Shown: one piece after another, positions 1-11,239 of the stretch
Layout: the number at the start of each line of letters is the position of its first letter
How positions within the stretch are numbered: position 1 is the first letter of the stretch
Origin: Tillus elongatus
Taxonomy: Eukaryota > Arthropoda > Insecta > Coleoptera > Cleridae
NCBI GenBank assembly: GCA_964006375.1
Contig: OZ023270.1
Location: 52,067,120-52,131,119, forward strand
DNA length: 64,000 bases
Direction of reading: 5' to 3'
Translations under genes and position numbers: made by a program
Notes under the pieces: generated by a model
The model's input: the letters and a program-made list of their open reading frames with translations, nothing else
Told to the model about the DNA's origin: nothing
Databases searched by the model: none

Positions 1-1859
1 TCGGTTTCATAAATGACTGTAAGTTCTGATCGTAGTAAGGCTTTGTCAAAAGAATGTCCATAGTGGTGGAATAACGATTTTAATGAATCTTCTGGGAAAG
101 GTATCCCTTAAAATTCTCCAAAATTACACAATTCAAGAAATTTCAGGTCACTGAGATGATCAAATCTGCAGTTAATTTGCTGCTGAATTTGATCTATGAT
201 TTCGTAGAAAAGGCGGCGATAAGAAGTTTGAAGGTCTCCCACATTATCAGTGCGCAGACGCTTTCTTCCTGGCTCCACTTCTCCTAATTCAATTGTTTTT
301 TCCCAGAATATATCAAATTCATTCCTTTTTTGAATTATAATGGATTTAAATTCACTAATTTTTTTCAGACAAAAACCAATGTCATTTGTTTTACATTGCA
401 ATATGTTAAATACATTATCTGAAAACGGAAATATTTCCGAAAATATATTAAGTAAAAAATTAAAATTAAAGTCTCTTTTCAAACCATCCAAAAATCCTCT
501 AGAACTATTTATTTTTTCTGCGTCCCAATTTTTGCTATTTTCCATATTTTCAAAAAGTTCAATTAACGATTCACGGTGTTCAAATATAGTTAACACAAGC
601 CTGCCGTTGTAGTTCCATCGGGTTGCAGCTACTTTGGGTAAACGTTTTTTAACAATTCAGTCTAAGGCTTGTGTGCGCTTCGTAGATTTGGAAAAAAAGC
701 AGCCATTCCACTTAGGGTAGCAAAAAACACTTTACATTCTTTAATATGATTTATAGATTGGGATAAAATTAAATTAAATTTATGAACAAAACAGTGTACA
801 AATAAAGCACTGGAGAACGTTTCCCGCACTTTAGCTTGAAGACCTCCTAAATGTCCGGCCATAACAGCTTTGGGCAATTAATTTATTATCAGCCTCCTCA
901 ATATCTTTCATAATATTAAGCACAATTTTATATAGAGCGTTTGCGGTATGATCTTCTGTCACATTTTTAAAGCCTAAAAATCTTTCTTGTACACTCCCAT
1001 CCATTTTTACGTAGCGTATTACTATAGATAGTTGACTAAAATTAGTTACATCGGTTGTTTCATCTAGAACAATAGCAATGAAACGAGTCTGTTTAATTTC
1101 CGATTTAATTCTGTTCAAAATAATAGTGGCAGCGGCCGAAATTGAGTCATTCTGAATGCGATTTGATGTCCCGCGAAAAACGTTAGACTGTTCCAAGTGA
1201 TTTTTTAAACAAATGTCGTACTTGGCTATTAAAGAAACTAGGTCTTGAAAGTTTCCTCTATTTGCAGATGTAGTTGTTTCGTCATGACCTCTGAAGCCCA
1301 ATTCATGCTGACCAAGAAAACACACAACATCAATAAGTCTTTTTAATGTGTTTCTGTTTTTATCAACCAATTCATTGTGTTGGCGATGACTAATTTATAT
1401 CTGCTTGTCAACGGCGTGTTCAATTCGCGTTTTTCCAAAGACACTTAATTTTAAAATGGTCTGTAAATGCGCTTTATACATAACATGCCTTTTTACTACT
1501 TTATGTAGATTATTCAAGTCGGAAAACCCACTTTTATTCCACACCCCCTTTTCAGTCACAAATGGACTACAAGGCCAACAAAACAGTTTATTCCTGATTT
1601 CACAACCCGTTAACCATTCATATTGTTTATAAGTTTTTTCGGCGTTGAAATGTCGAATACATGGTTTAATTCTTGTATTTAAGTTTTTTAGAGTAGGTTT
1701 TGGCCTACCTTTATTAATAATAGCAAGTTTTTCAGCAAACTGTAAAGTTGAAAATCCTTTGGTCATCAAAAAACACACAACACAATCACAGTTATTATTA
1801 TCACTTGTTTGTAAATCACCACCGACGCCGCTGTTAAAAGCTGATGAACTTGTAGCCAT
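1..1859 (-). pseudogene. Broken hAT-family transposase (ZMYM1/DUF4371-like), cut by window edge
   Basis: Minus-strand pieces read in order as one protein. 1859-1395 carries a TTF-type zinc-finger region with Cys and His such as NKLFCWPC and VKRHVMYKAHLQ. 1394-870 is the DUF4371/RNase H-like part with the catalytic-type motif AIVLDETTDVTNFSQLS. 877-622 gives FVHCFVHKFNLILSQS. 596-108 is the alpha-helical insertion domain. After the stop at 108 the frame continues with GIPFPEDSLKSLFHHYG to the window edge, so the hAT C-terminal dimerisation part lies outside. Breaks seen are an in-frame stop at 1395-1397, a frameshift near 870-880, a stop and shift near 622-664, and a stop at 108-110. The family cuts and pastes DNA with 8-bp target duplications. 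No terminal repeat was recognised upstream. It is a dead copy, not a host ZMYM gene, because no introns or intact frame are present. Confidence 0.8.
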
Positions 1860-2315
1860 ATTAATACTCGTAAAATGCCAATGTATTTAACTTGGCCGAC
1901 TGCTTATATATGCGAAATAATGCGAGACATTCTCTTTCTGTGTGTAGCGGCTCTTCCCGGTAAAATACGTTCTAAAAATACACGTCCACACGTCGAGCGA
2001 GCGAGCGTTTTTCCTCAAGTGGTCTGCTGACTACATGTATTTAATTGAAGGCATTGCATCCACTCGTCCACCCGTAGGATCAGGTTGTTGGCGGTAGCAT
2101 TTACTGCGACGATGTCCTTGCGCTAAGAGCGCATATACAAACAAATACAGTATCATGCATAATAAATAATTATGTGTGTGAGCTTGCGAATTAAAAATTT
2201 TAATAATTAAATTAGTTTCAGAATTTGAAATTTAATATTTAAAATACAAAGGAGATTTTAAATATTGCGGGTTAATATATATGATTTTTTAGTAGGTATG
2301 TAGTCGTTATTTTAA
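1860..2315. other. Non-coding spacer, no gene recognised
   Basis: No convincing coding stretch. There is a short GC-rich patch near 1990-2010 with repeated GAGC units, then AT-rich sequence. It should hold the 5' end of the hAT element on the minus strand, but no terminal inverted repeat could be identified. Confidence 0.5.
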
Positions 2316-2319
2316 GGGA

Positions 2320-2628
2320 AGCAATGCTTCCCTTGCTTCCATGGACACCTGCTGCCGCCAACAGATCTACCAGGGGAACAGAGCGAATGCACCCTTTTAC
2401 TGTCCAGGTCACCAGACATAGCACATCTTGTTATGCCCGCTCTTTTGTCCCGAGGACTTCCAAGTTGTGGAATTCCTTGCCGACACATGTTTTTCCTTCT
2501 CCTCCGAACCTTCAAGTCCAGAATTAACAAGTTGCCTCTTTCCTCCTTGTTAACACCCACGGTACGATAGTATTTAGGCTGTAAGCCCTTGTGGTGTGTT
2601 GTTGAAATTAAAAATAAATAAAAAATCA
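2320..2628 (+). mobile_element. 3' end of a non-LTR retrotransposon ORF2 plus tail
   Basis: The reading frame at 2324-2527 contains SFVPRTSKLWNSLPT, the stereotyped C-terminal signature of many CR1/Jockey/RTE-group LINE polyproteins (final residues after the reverse transcriptase). It is followed by a short 3' UTR and an A-rich tail (AAATTAAAAATAAATAAAAA). Everything upstream of the last 80 or so codons is missing, as expected of a 5'-truncated LINE insertion. It directly abuts a pogo-type transposase tail, so it probably inserted into that element. Confidence 0.65.
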
Positions 2629-3224
2629 TTCCGCTAGATCCTCAACAAGTTCTTAAAAGGCTCCCACAACAAAAGTTGGAAGAAAATGTTAACGATCAAA
2701 TTGACAACTCGGTGCTGGATTATTTGATGGAAATTAGAAGTCCCAGATCCTCTACAATAGCATCTAGAGGAAGGAAAAAATGCTCAAAGTTACTGCTGGA
2801 AATTCTGTGTCCTTTGAAGAATTATTCCCAGAAGAAAACCCAGAAAATGACATGAATGTGTCAGATAATAGAAACAGTAGATCCAGAACTTTCAGAAGAC
2901 GAAGACCAAACAGAAGTAGGCGACCAAAACGGAATTTCAAGCTATCTACAGACGCCCAGAATTAACGATTTTGTTGTAGTCCAATTTGTCACCAAGAAAA
3001 CTCGAAAACACTACATTTGAGTTGTGTTAGCTATCTTTGACGATGAATACAACATACAATTAATGAGAAAATTTAAGCCAAATGAAAATTTATTTACATT
3101 CCCTCAGGTAGACGATATTTCTCTAACCAAAGAACAAGACATTGTTGAGGTCTTGGGAGCACCAACTGAATATCGAAGAGGAATTCAGAAATTCAACTGT
3201 GATCTCAGTGCCTATAAACTTTAG
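2629..3224 (+). pseudogene. C-terminal part of a pogo/Tigger-like DDE transposase
   Basis: The frame from 2629 reads IPLDPQQVLKRLPQ and later SVLDYLMEIRS, then shifts to a lysine-rich block with VTAGNSVSFEEL, typical of the region after the DDE domain in pogo/jerky-like transposases. A further frame (3024-3224) carries a conserved-looking tail, VVQFVTKKTRKHYI and TEYRRGIQKFNC. Stops or shifts lie at about 2770, 2965 and 3027. The catalytic DDE domain is absent, so the copy cannot be active. The assignment rests on pattern recognition of the tail and is less certain than for the hAT copy. Confidence 0.5.
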
Positions 3225-3990
3225 TTGGATAAGTTGATACATTTTGCTCTGATTTTAGAATATACAAAGTTCAGTACACATGCGAACGGGTAGAAAGTTG
3301 TTTATTTTTTCCTATGTTAGCAAATTTTTTTATTTGTTTTTCTGTAGGTATATTAGATCAGAAAGTATTGTCCTTTATATGTATTGATTATAAAAAACAA
3401 ATGATCTCTAAGAATGTTTCTTTTAGTTTTCTTGTTCAGAATATTTATTTTGGTTAAAATTATCTTAATATTTTCCTAGTGAGTATTTAGTGGCTTTTTT
3501 AGCATGCGTATGCATTTAAAAAACTCATATGTACGTAAGACTATATGTTGTGATATTGATTGTACCTATTTGTTGATTATATCTTTTGCTAAAGCAAGAT
3601 GCACTGAAATAAATATAATAGTTTATAAACTTGTGGTTTTTTTGGTCATCTCAAGCACATCTTCCATGCGGAATTTTTTTGTGGCTTCTAGGCGGGCAAA
3701 GTAACCCTTGTACCGGCACAACTTTGCTTTAAACTGCAGTTAAATACCCGTAACTACGTGTTTATTGCCAGTGGGCAAAGTAACACTTCTTACTGGTAAC
3801 TTTGCCCGGCCATTAAAAAAATTAATAGAAAATCATCTTGAATGCCCAGACAACTGTAAACAAGTCTACGAGTAACCTGAAGTGAGATATACCACATATC
3901 GTCAGCATTGTAAGATATTGTCTTTGGAAGTTATTCAAAAATATATGACAAAATCGTGGCAAAGTAACCCCAAGATACGGTACCTGAAGA
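3225..3990. other. Non-coding 3' part of the pogo-like element with repeated GGCAAAGTTACC motifs
   Basis: No gene. The motif GGCAAAGTAACC or its complement recurs at about 3694-3707, 3773-3784, 3796-3808 and 3958-3970. The last one extends to 3986 and, read on the minus strand, gives CAGGTACCGTATCTTGGGG followed by TTACTTTGCC, which has the CAG start common in pogo terminal repeats. It is a candidate right terminus of the element whose tail lies at 2629-3224. The matching left terminus was not found. Confidence 0.35.
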
Positions 3991-3999
3991 ATCATTTAT

Positions 4000-4881
4000 C
4001 GTCCTATCATAGACACAGGTTTGTTTAACTTAAATTTTTCGGTACAAAATATTGACTGGAACTTTATAAGCGACGATAGCCTAGTTATAGAGAATAGATT
4101 AAACAGTATGTTCAAAGGATAATTATTTCTATTGCTGATGCTTTTCCGGAAAAAACTAAATCAATAACAAACATGAGTGATAAATTGACTTGGTTCACAG
4201 ACGAGCTTCTGCGTGATCAGGAATAACTGCACTTTTGCAAGACTTTCAAGCGTTAAAGCCTAGCCTTTTTAATCAGGAGCTTGTAATGTTGTATAAAGCA
4301 AAGTATCGAAAAAAGATCAGATTATCAAAAACAGTCAAATGATAATCTCATAAAAACCACAAAATATCCGCAGAGAACTGTATGGACAATTATAAACAGG
4401 GGTAAACAAAGACAACAGAACATCTTGGCATCCATATATATCGGCGGACGATTTTAACAATTATTTTGTGCACGTTGCTGCAAATATAATAAATAATATA
4501 CCACAAAGTGCTAAGTCCCACAATTGTTATTTGTCACAGTTGAATATTGATTGGCAACAGAATTAAGTTTTTCTTTAGCAAAGTATCTTATATCCAAGTT
4601 CTTGCTGTTATAGGCGCTTTAAACAATATTGCATCTTGCGATTGCTATGACATCGACATGCGAATTTTAAAATGTGTAATATATGCTACTGTAGTTCCTC
4701 TTACAAAGTTAGTAAATGTTTGTATTTCTAATAACATTTTTCCATGTTGTCTCAACCTCTCAAGTTAGATCATTATTTAAGAAAGGGGACTCTGACTTGT
4801 TAAAAAACTACAGGTCTATATCAATCGTCACATTTTTTGCGAAAATATTTTAGGTAGTCTTATACAACCAGCTTACTGTTT
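4000..4881 (+). mobile_element. LINE A, segment 1 (reverse transcriptase N-terminal part)
   Basis: Decayed non-LTR retrotransposon. Recognisable stretches are SADDFNNYFVHVAANII near 4440, KVSYIQVLAVIGALNN near 4570 and YDIDMRILKCV near 4650, the usual lead-in to the RT fingers. The coding continues through NYRSISIVTFFAKIF and VVLYNQLTVF up to about 4880. There it is interrupted by a minus-strand LINE and resumes at 7572. Several frameshifts and stops are present. Confidence 0.7.
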
Positions 4882-7571
4882 TTAATAATAATAAGTTTAT
4901 TTCAATATAGGAAATCCTAATACATACAAACAAATTAACATTTAATCTTACATGTGCTCTCAACATCAATAACTGAAAAAGTTTTCTCCTAAATAAACCC
5001 AATGTACCACAATTTCTCAAATCATCAGGTAAGCTGTTAAACTCGTTGATACCTCTAAAAAACACTGACTTCATTGCTCCGCTTGTATAGGTTCTATATA
5101 TGTGTAGACCATCAGCACCCCTTGTATTATATTGGTGAATGTCTCTGTTAAAAACCAGAAATGAATCAAAATAGGCTGGCAACAGATTCTTTTCAAGTTT
5201 AAAAACAAATATCATCGTTAAATAGTACAGTCTATCTGCAATGCATTGCCAGTTCAAAGTCGCTATCATCAATTTTATAGGTGTAGGTATATCTCCTCAC
5301 TTTTAAGACAATTCGCATTCCACGATTCTGCAGTTTCTGTAACACATTCAGAGAGTTCAGATCCATCACGTGAAGCAAGGTAGCACAGTAATCAAAATGA
5401 GGTTGTAACAGTGTGCGATACACCGTGATACTAGCATACACTGACAAATTGTGACTGAGTCTGCTGAACAAAAATAATTTTTTCCTTATTTTCTTGCTTA
5501 TGTACTCAGAGTGACTCTTAAAACTAAGTGCCTCATCCAAAATAAAACCCAAATATTTCATTTCTTTTACAAATTATATCCTCTTGTTTTCAATCATCAA
5601 AGTTACATTATTACAATCTATCATCTTCAGCCTATACTTACTACCCAATAACATAGCTTTTGTTTTGTCCGCATTCAACGCCAGTCTGTTCACATGCAGG
5701 TATGCAGTAAACCTATCAAGAACTTCATTCATCCTTGTAACCATATTTGCAACATTGTCTCCAGTACAGGCAATCAATGTGTCTTCAGCAAACAAACTTA
5801 TATATTCAAAATCTTCACTGAAATTAATATCATTCATGTAAATGATAAAAGGTAGGGGTCCGAGTATACTCCCCTGAGGAACTCCAGTGCAGCACACCAC
5901 CTCATCTGATATTTCTTTCTCTAATCTGGTCCTCTGTGTCCTGCCCGTCAAGTATTGCCTCAGCCATCCTAACACATTTCCACCAATACCATAATATGCC
6001 AGCTTCCGCAGAAGAATATCCCTGTCGATTGATTCGAAAGCTCTCTTAAGATCAAGAAACACAGCTAGTACATATTTCCCTTGATCTATTGCTTCCTTCC
6101 ACTTAGAAATCGTCAGAAAAACAAACAGTTTGTTTTTCTGAAAATAATCCATTAACTGACAATATACAAAATGTTCCAATAGCTTCTCAACACTCGGCAG
6201 AGTATTCACAGGGCGAACATCTTTCTCTCCCTTTGGAATTGGTATAATTTTACTACACCTAAGGGCCCCCGGAAAAGCACCATATTTAAGGGAGACATTA
6301 ATAAAATTCAAAATTACATGACCAATCACTCCAAAGGTTACTCTCAAAAACTCCGTGCTGAAGATCTCTGTGATGCTACCTTTTTTCATTATGTTTACAT
6401 ATTTATTCAGCTCAGCCAGAATCACAGGCTCAAAGTCAACAAAAGAACATGCAACCAAGGTATAATCCTCATGAGACCAAGGACAACCCACTGGAATTGA
6501 ATCTACAATCACATCAATTTACAAAATATACATTGAATTTTGCACATGCCTCCTTCCTCGTTGCTGCAAAAGAAACCCTACCATCACAGCCGAAGTTGAA
6601 ATCCAGAAAGTTCACCCCATTACCTTTAGCTTTGTACAGGGTTTTTAGTGTTTTCCAAATGTCCTTCGAATTACCTCTATTTGAGTCAATTTTCCTTTCA
6701 AAATATTTCCTTTTTTTATCCTTTAGCAGATTTACAAACTCGTTCCTATACAGTTTGTATACAGTCCACAAATGCTCACGTGTATCTCCCACAGATGTCT
6801 TAAAAATTTTATAAGCGCAGTCCCTCTCTTTTGCTTTACGCTTAAGCTCTTGATCATACCAAGGAACCTGTTTATTAGCAACCCTATATGTAATAAGAGG
6901 AGCAAATCTGTCTAAAACTATCCTACATCTATATACAATATCCTTAAAAATAATATCTACATCTATGCTGTCGAAATTCCATGAATTATCAATCAACTCT
7001 AAACATATATTACGGACAGAGTCATCATTCATCCTTCTCGTTACAATTTCTGTATGATCACACTCCACTCTTGAAACCGAAGCAAAGTTTAAACTAACAA
7101 TGAAATGATCAGTAATTTTTGGCACATGGTGTAAATTCACAGAAATATCTTTCTATTTGTCAAAACATAGCCTACTAAGTACAACTTCTATCCGTACATC
7201 TAGTTGCCTCATTCACTAGTTGTTCTATACCAAATGTTTGGATGACATCCTTGAACCTATTACTGTAGAAAGAATTACAATCCAAATAATTCGAATTAAC
7301 ATCACCAACCAACATACACCTTGCACTCCCAGCAAAATGAGACTCACACCAGTCCTCAAATGCATCTATGAATACCGGATGGCTAGAGCTTGGAGAGTGA
7401 TAAACTACCCCCATATTCCATTTTGTATGGTGTACTTTGATTTCGAGAAACTGACACCAATAGTTTCCATCCAACACATATTTCTGTTTCACTTTAAACT
7501 CTATACCCTGTCTCACATGCACCAACACTCCTCCTGTGTGTCGACTTGCAGAATCAGACCTGACCACACTG
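4882..7571 (-). mobile_element. LINE B: near full-length ORF2 of a non-LTR retrotransposon, inserted in LINE A
   Basis: Pieces read from right to left. 7567-7175 is the end of an APE-type endonuclease (GGVLVHVRQGIEF, CMLVGDVNSNYLD). 7140-6514 is the linker (VPWYDQELKRKAKERD). 6512-5574 is the reverse transcriptase (LAVFLDLKRAFESIDRDIL, CTGVPQGSILGPL). 5561-5232 and 5272-4900 form the C-terminal region (HFDYCATLLHV, INEFNSLPDDLR). The 3' tail near 4882-4905 is TAA-rich. Breaks fall at about 7170, 6513, 5570 and 5250, and the RT lacks the segment between motifs around residue 150. The catalytic box reads LFAEDTLI instead of FADD, so one catalytic Asp is replaced by Glu. It is probably a Jockey/CR1-like element and is inactive. 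Confidence 0.85.
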
Positions 7572-8122
7572 ACAAAATAACATTTTATCTCACAGACAAT
7601 TTGGATTTATAAAAGACAGATCAATTACATCAGCGATAAATTGCATTATTGACATAATCATTTCTGGATTTGAAGGACAGGCTCATACAACTGCATAGTT
7701 TCTGGACCTGACAAAAGCTTTTGATTGTGTATCACAGAGTATTTTGGTTGACAAATTGATGTTCTGCGGTTTCAGTGGGAGTGGTTGTTTGCTTTTGTCA
7801 TCATATTTAACAAATCGTGCACAGTATGTCGAAACAGCCGATACTCGCTCGAAAACCTTAACCCTAAAATATGGTGTGCCCCAGGGCTCAGATTTAGGAC
7901 CCATTTTTTTCTTATTTGCATTAATGACCTCCCAAGTAGGGTAAAACTCTGTGTGTTCTCTTTGCAGTAGATAGCACCTTTGTTTGCTCTGATCCTGATG
8001 TATGTAGGGTTGAATCAAATAGGAACAAAACAATATCAATATCATTTGGAGGTGATAATTGACACTAAGCTGGTTTGGGATGAGTATTTGTGATTACGTC
8101 TGCCGGAAGATGGGCTGTGGGC
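7572..8122 (+). mobile_element. LINE A, segment 2 (reverse transcriptase core)
   Basis: Coding resumes after LINE B with NNILSHRQFGFIKDRS, then FLDLTKAFDCVSQSIL near 7700 (motif A, after an in-frame stop) and LKYGVPQGSDLGPIFFLF near 7865 (motif B). The region of motif C is eroded (CVFSLQ near 7950). At 8122 it is interrupted by a hAT-type MITE. Order and strand match segments 1 and 3. Confidence 0.75.
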
Positions 8123-9165
8123 TAGAGGTGTGCGAAGCTTCGAAATTCCGAACCGAACCCGAACTCGAACCGAACCTTCGGTTCGAAAATATGTTCGCAC
8201 TAGCGATTTTGAAATAGTTCGAAGTTCGAAATATGTAATTCTTCAAAATAGTTCGAAGTTCGTTGCTCAAAAATACTTCGAAATTTAATTTTACAGGCAT
8301 TGAATGTTGCCAAAAGTAGCGAAGTTACAGACCCTCTAACTCGGTAGCGGCGCTTTAAACTCATTGAGTCGATAGCGTAGTTTCAGGAGATTTCACTCAT
8401 GCAGATTTTTGACAGTAGATGGGCCACATTGAGACACGACGGAGCCATTTAGCAGTCACAGAATTATTCTTCTTGTATATCCTAGCCTCCCAACACCTAT
8501 TTCAGTAACAACATTATGATGGCGGTGTTCAAAGGCGATCAGTAACGTAAATTTTCAGAATTTGAGGATAATTACAGATTGCCTTTGGAAAACACTAGTT
8601 TCAAGATGCTTTATTACACAGTGAGCCAAAACAGTTAAATATTTACAATCAGGAGACAGTTCAAAGTTGTAAGTGGTTATTTTATACCTATCATGCTCAC
8701 TTTGAATCCTCCCAATCTGTTTCCTAAAACTGTCTAGCCAATACCAAACAACAACATATTTATAATTGAGCTTATCTATAGATCTAGAAATCTAAAAAAG
8801 TTTCAAATATTTTGTGTTTTTGATTTAACGTTGACCCATCTCCACAACGATCAGAACCGGAAGACATTTTCACCCAATCAACCAGCAAATTTGTCGCATC
8901 CTTCCTTTTTGTAAAAAGAGTAGGAATCTTTTACATATCAAATATTGTATGTTACAATATTCCAAAATTTTATATTTAAGGAAATGATATATGAACACTG
9001 AAGAATTTTGGGTAGTTCGATGTTCGATTTTGAATTTCTAAGAAGTTCGAAGTTCGACTGTGAACCTTAGACATACTATTTCAGAGGTTCGAAGTTTGAG
9101 GCAACATATTTGCTTGGGTTCGTTCATAGTTCGGTTCGAACAAAACATGGGTTCGCACACCTCTA
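8123..9165 (+). mobile_element. hAT-type MITE, copy 1 (1.04 kb)
   Basis: The termini are inverted repeats beginning TAGAGGTGTGCGAA and ending in the complement. Flanks are GCTGTGGC at 9166-9173 and CTGTGGGC at 8115-8122, explained by an 8-bp duplication with one extra G on the left. The interior has no coding capacity and is rich in the palindrome TTCGAA, often as GTTCGAAGTTCGAA. It sits inside LINE A. A second copy in the opposite orientation lies at 31935-33058 with a perfect 8-bp duplication. The 8-bp duplication and TAGAGGTGTG ends are typical of hAT elements. Confidence 0.85.
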
Positions 9166-9530
9166 GCTGTGGCATATATATCCTGCAGAGTCTGGTGGGG
9201 GAGGTTTCGGACTCAACTCTTGTATCAACATATTACGCATACATACACAGTGTGTTTTCTTGTGCACTATTGGTTTGGGGTCACTCCGCACACTGTGATG
9301 TGGTTTCCCGAGCTTAGTGCAGGGCAGTTCGGGTTATTGGAGATCTTGTTTTGTGTTTATATTTTGCAGTGCCTTTTACATGCAATGTTAAGGGAATCAC
9401 ACTACATGAAACCTAACAAGGAAGAACAACTTGATTAGCATAGATTATACTGCCCTGTCTAAGACAAGAAACGGTATTAACTATTTTGGCATAAAATTCT
9501 ACAACAAACTTCCAGATAAGATAAAAGAAC
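9166..9530 (+). mobile_element. LINE A, segment 3 (C-terminal coding)
   Basis: LINE A coding resumes after the MITE with SVFSCALLVWGHSAHCD (the post-RT domain, compare the common YGxxxWG motif) and ends with ALSKTRNGINYFGIKFYNK near 9460-9515, the stereotyped LINE C-terminus. Stops and shifts occur. Another LINE fragment begins abruptly near 9530. Confidence 0.7.
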
Positions 9531-10157
9531 GCGGGAGGCGGTGGCAAAAAGAAACATGCATATTAACATGAGCAAAACAAAGGTTATGGTACTGGGAAAA
9601 GAGGACAAACAAGCAATGCAAACTGGAAACAGGAGACAGAATTAAATGAAAGACTACAAGCCGCAGTGAGGTTGTACCAAGCTTTAAGACAGCCGTTCAT
9701 TGAAAAGAAAGAAATATCGACCATAACAAAACTGAGCGTCTACAAGTCCGTGTTTTGTCCAGTGTTAACTTATGGCAGCGAAAGTTGGGTCCTGACAACA
9801 GCTATGGAAAGCAGATTACAAGCAGTGCAAATGAAATACCTACGAAGGGTTAAGAGGTGCACCAGAGTGGATAAGATAAGGAATGACAAGGTGAGAGAGG
9901 AATTGAAAACACAAGCAGTGAACAAAATAGTGGAAAAACAGCAACTCAAGTGGTTTGGGCATTTGGTGAGAATGAACAGTAAAATAGTGAAAAAGGTGTG
10001 GCAGTCAAGGGTAATAAGGTTTAGACACCCAGGAAGACCAAAGAAGACTTGGGATAGAGCAGTGGCTGACTTACTCCAAGAAAGGAATATGACCTGGGAA
10101 GCAGCAAGGACGACAGCGAGAAACAAGATAGAATGGACCACGTTTGTACATAATTAA
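9531..10157 (+). mobile_element. LINE C: C-terminal part of an ORF2-type polyprotein
   Basis: Starts abruptly with HINMSKTKVMVLGKED and, after a frame change, runs open from about 9645 to 10157. Motifs are SVYKSVFCPVLTYGSESW, LKWFGHLVRM and HPGRPKKTWDRAV, characteristic of the C-terminal region of one large group of insect LINEs (often annotated as craniofacial development protein-like or RTE/Jockey-like). The RT domain is absent. It is a 5'-truncated fragment. Confidence 0.8.
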
Positions 10158-10207
10158 GCAGTTGGAATTGTAATTCAACTTGACACATTCGGGCAAAAAG
10201 GTTACTG

Positions 10208-10208
<1 letters not shown>

Positions 10209-10297
<89 letters not shown>
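10209..10297. repeat. (TA)n then (GA)n microsatellite
   Basis: About 67 bases of perfect TA followed by 11 GA units. It lies just after LINE C. Confidence 0.97.
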
Positions 10298-10689
10298 ATT
10301 ATATCCAAGCTGAGCCAACGATAGCAAACTGTACGTTCAATGTTGAGCCAGAGAAACAAAGCTGAGCCGTATATGTGGCTCAGGTTTGTTTCTGCATAAT
10401 AAAGAGGTCATATGATCTAAAAACAAACAAATGGTACTAATTTCAAGGTAGGTCAATTTTTATCTAATCCTGGTCTTTCATTCCTCTTACGTGATATCTT
10501 TCTAAATAGCTTTTACCCGCCAAATTTTCCCTCCAGAAATTGGCTTAGATTGGTATGAAAGATCTAAATCTTAGTTCCGCATAAAATTTACCGTGGCGCT
10601 GTAGAACGAATTGCATATACAAATTGTATATGTGTAAATCTACGTTCGTACATTACAACCTGAGCCATCTAAACGTGGCAACGTTGAGT

Positions 10690-11188
10690 TTCTATTAATA
10701 GATATTTGTTTCGTTCATGTCTGTTGCCAACACACATCAAGACCCTTCAAATCATCCAGAATAAAATTCTGAGAATGGTTACCAGAGCTCTATGGTTTGT
10801 CCGAAACAGTCAGATTCACTCTGATCTTGAAATGCTTTCGATACTTGAGTTTATGACTCAACTATCCACAACTCAGTTCGCAAAAGCCGCTTCTCACCCA
10901 AATGCTCTTCTCCGTAGTGCCACCGACTAAGACGAGCAACTTCCACATAAGCATAAGCGTCCAAAGCTTATACTTACCCGCTAACGCCCCCACAAAAACA
11001 GAATGGAAACATTCAAACCCAAAAAGTCATTGTGTGAAATCTTTCCGATAGAGGTATGGACTAAGGTCCGGTACTCCTAGGGAGGGGTTTTTAGTGAGTA
11101 CAGTCTCACAGTACCTCGATATCCCACGGCACTACGGTGTCATGAATGGGGTCTGCATGAGCATTTCCCCCTCCTGTATCAAAAAAAA
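10690..11188 (+). mobile_element. LINE D: Jockey-like C-terminus with 3' UTR and poly(A)
   Basis: The frame around 10730-10930 reads HIKTLQIIQNKILRMV, then FVRNSQIHSDLEMLSI, the Jockey-group C-terminal signature (QNKILR...RNxxIHxDL). It is followed by a 3' UTR containing GCATGAGCATTTCCCCCTCC and an A tract at 11181-11189, consistent with a poly(A) tail. The 5' part is missing. The next sequence is the first exon of the recombinase-like gene, so the insertion site is just upstream of it. Confidence 0.7.
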
Positions 11189-11239
11189 ATATGTCTCTTT
11201 AAAATATTAACTGGGAACTGAGAAACAAGTGCAAACAAA

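Noticed and set aside
1..1859. Host ZMYM1-like gene
   Set aside because: Multiple stops and frameshifts in an intronless copy. A dead hAT transposon explains it better.
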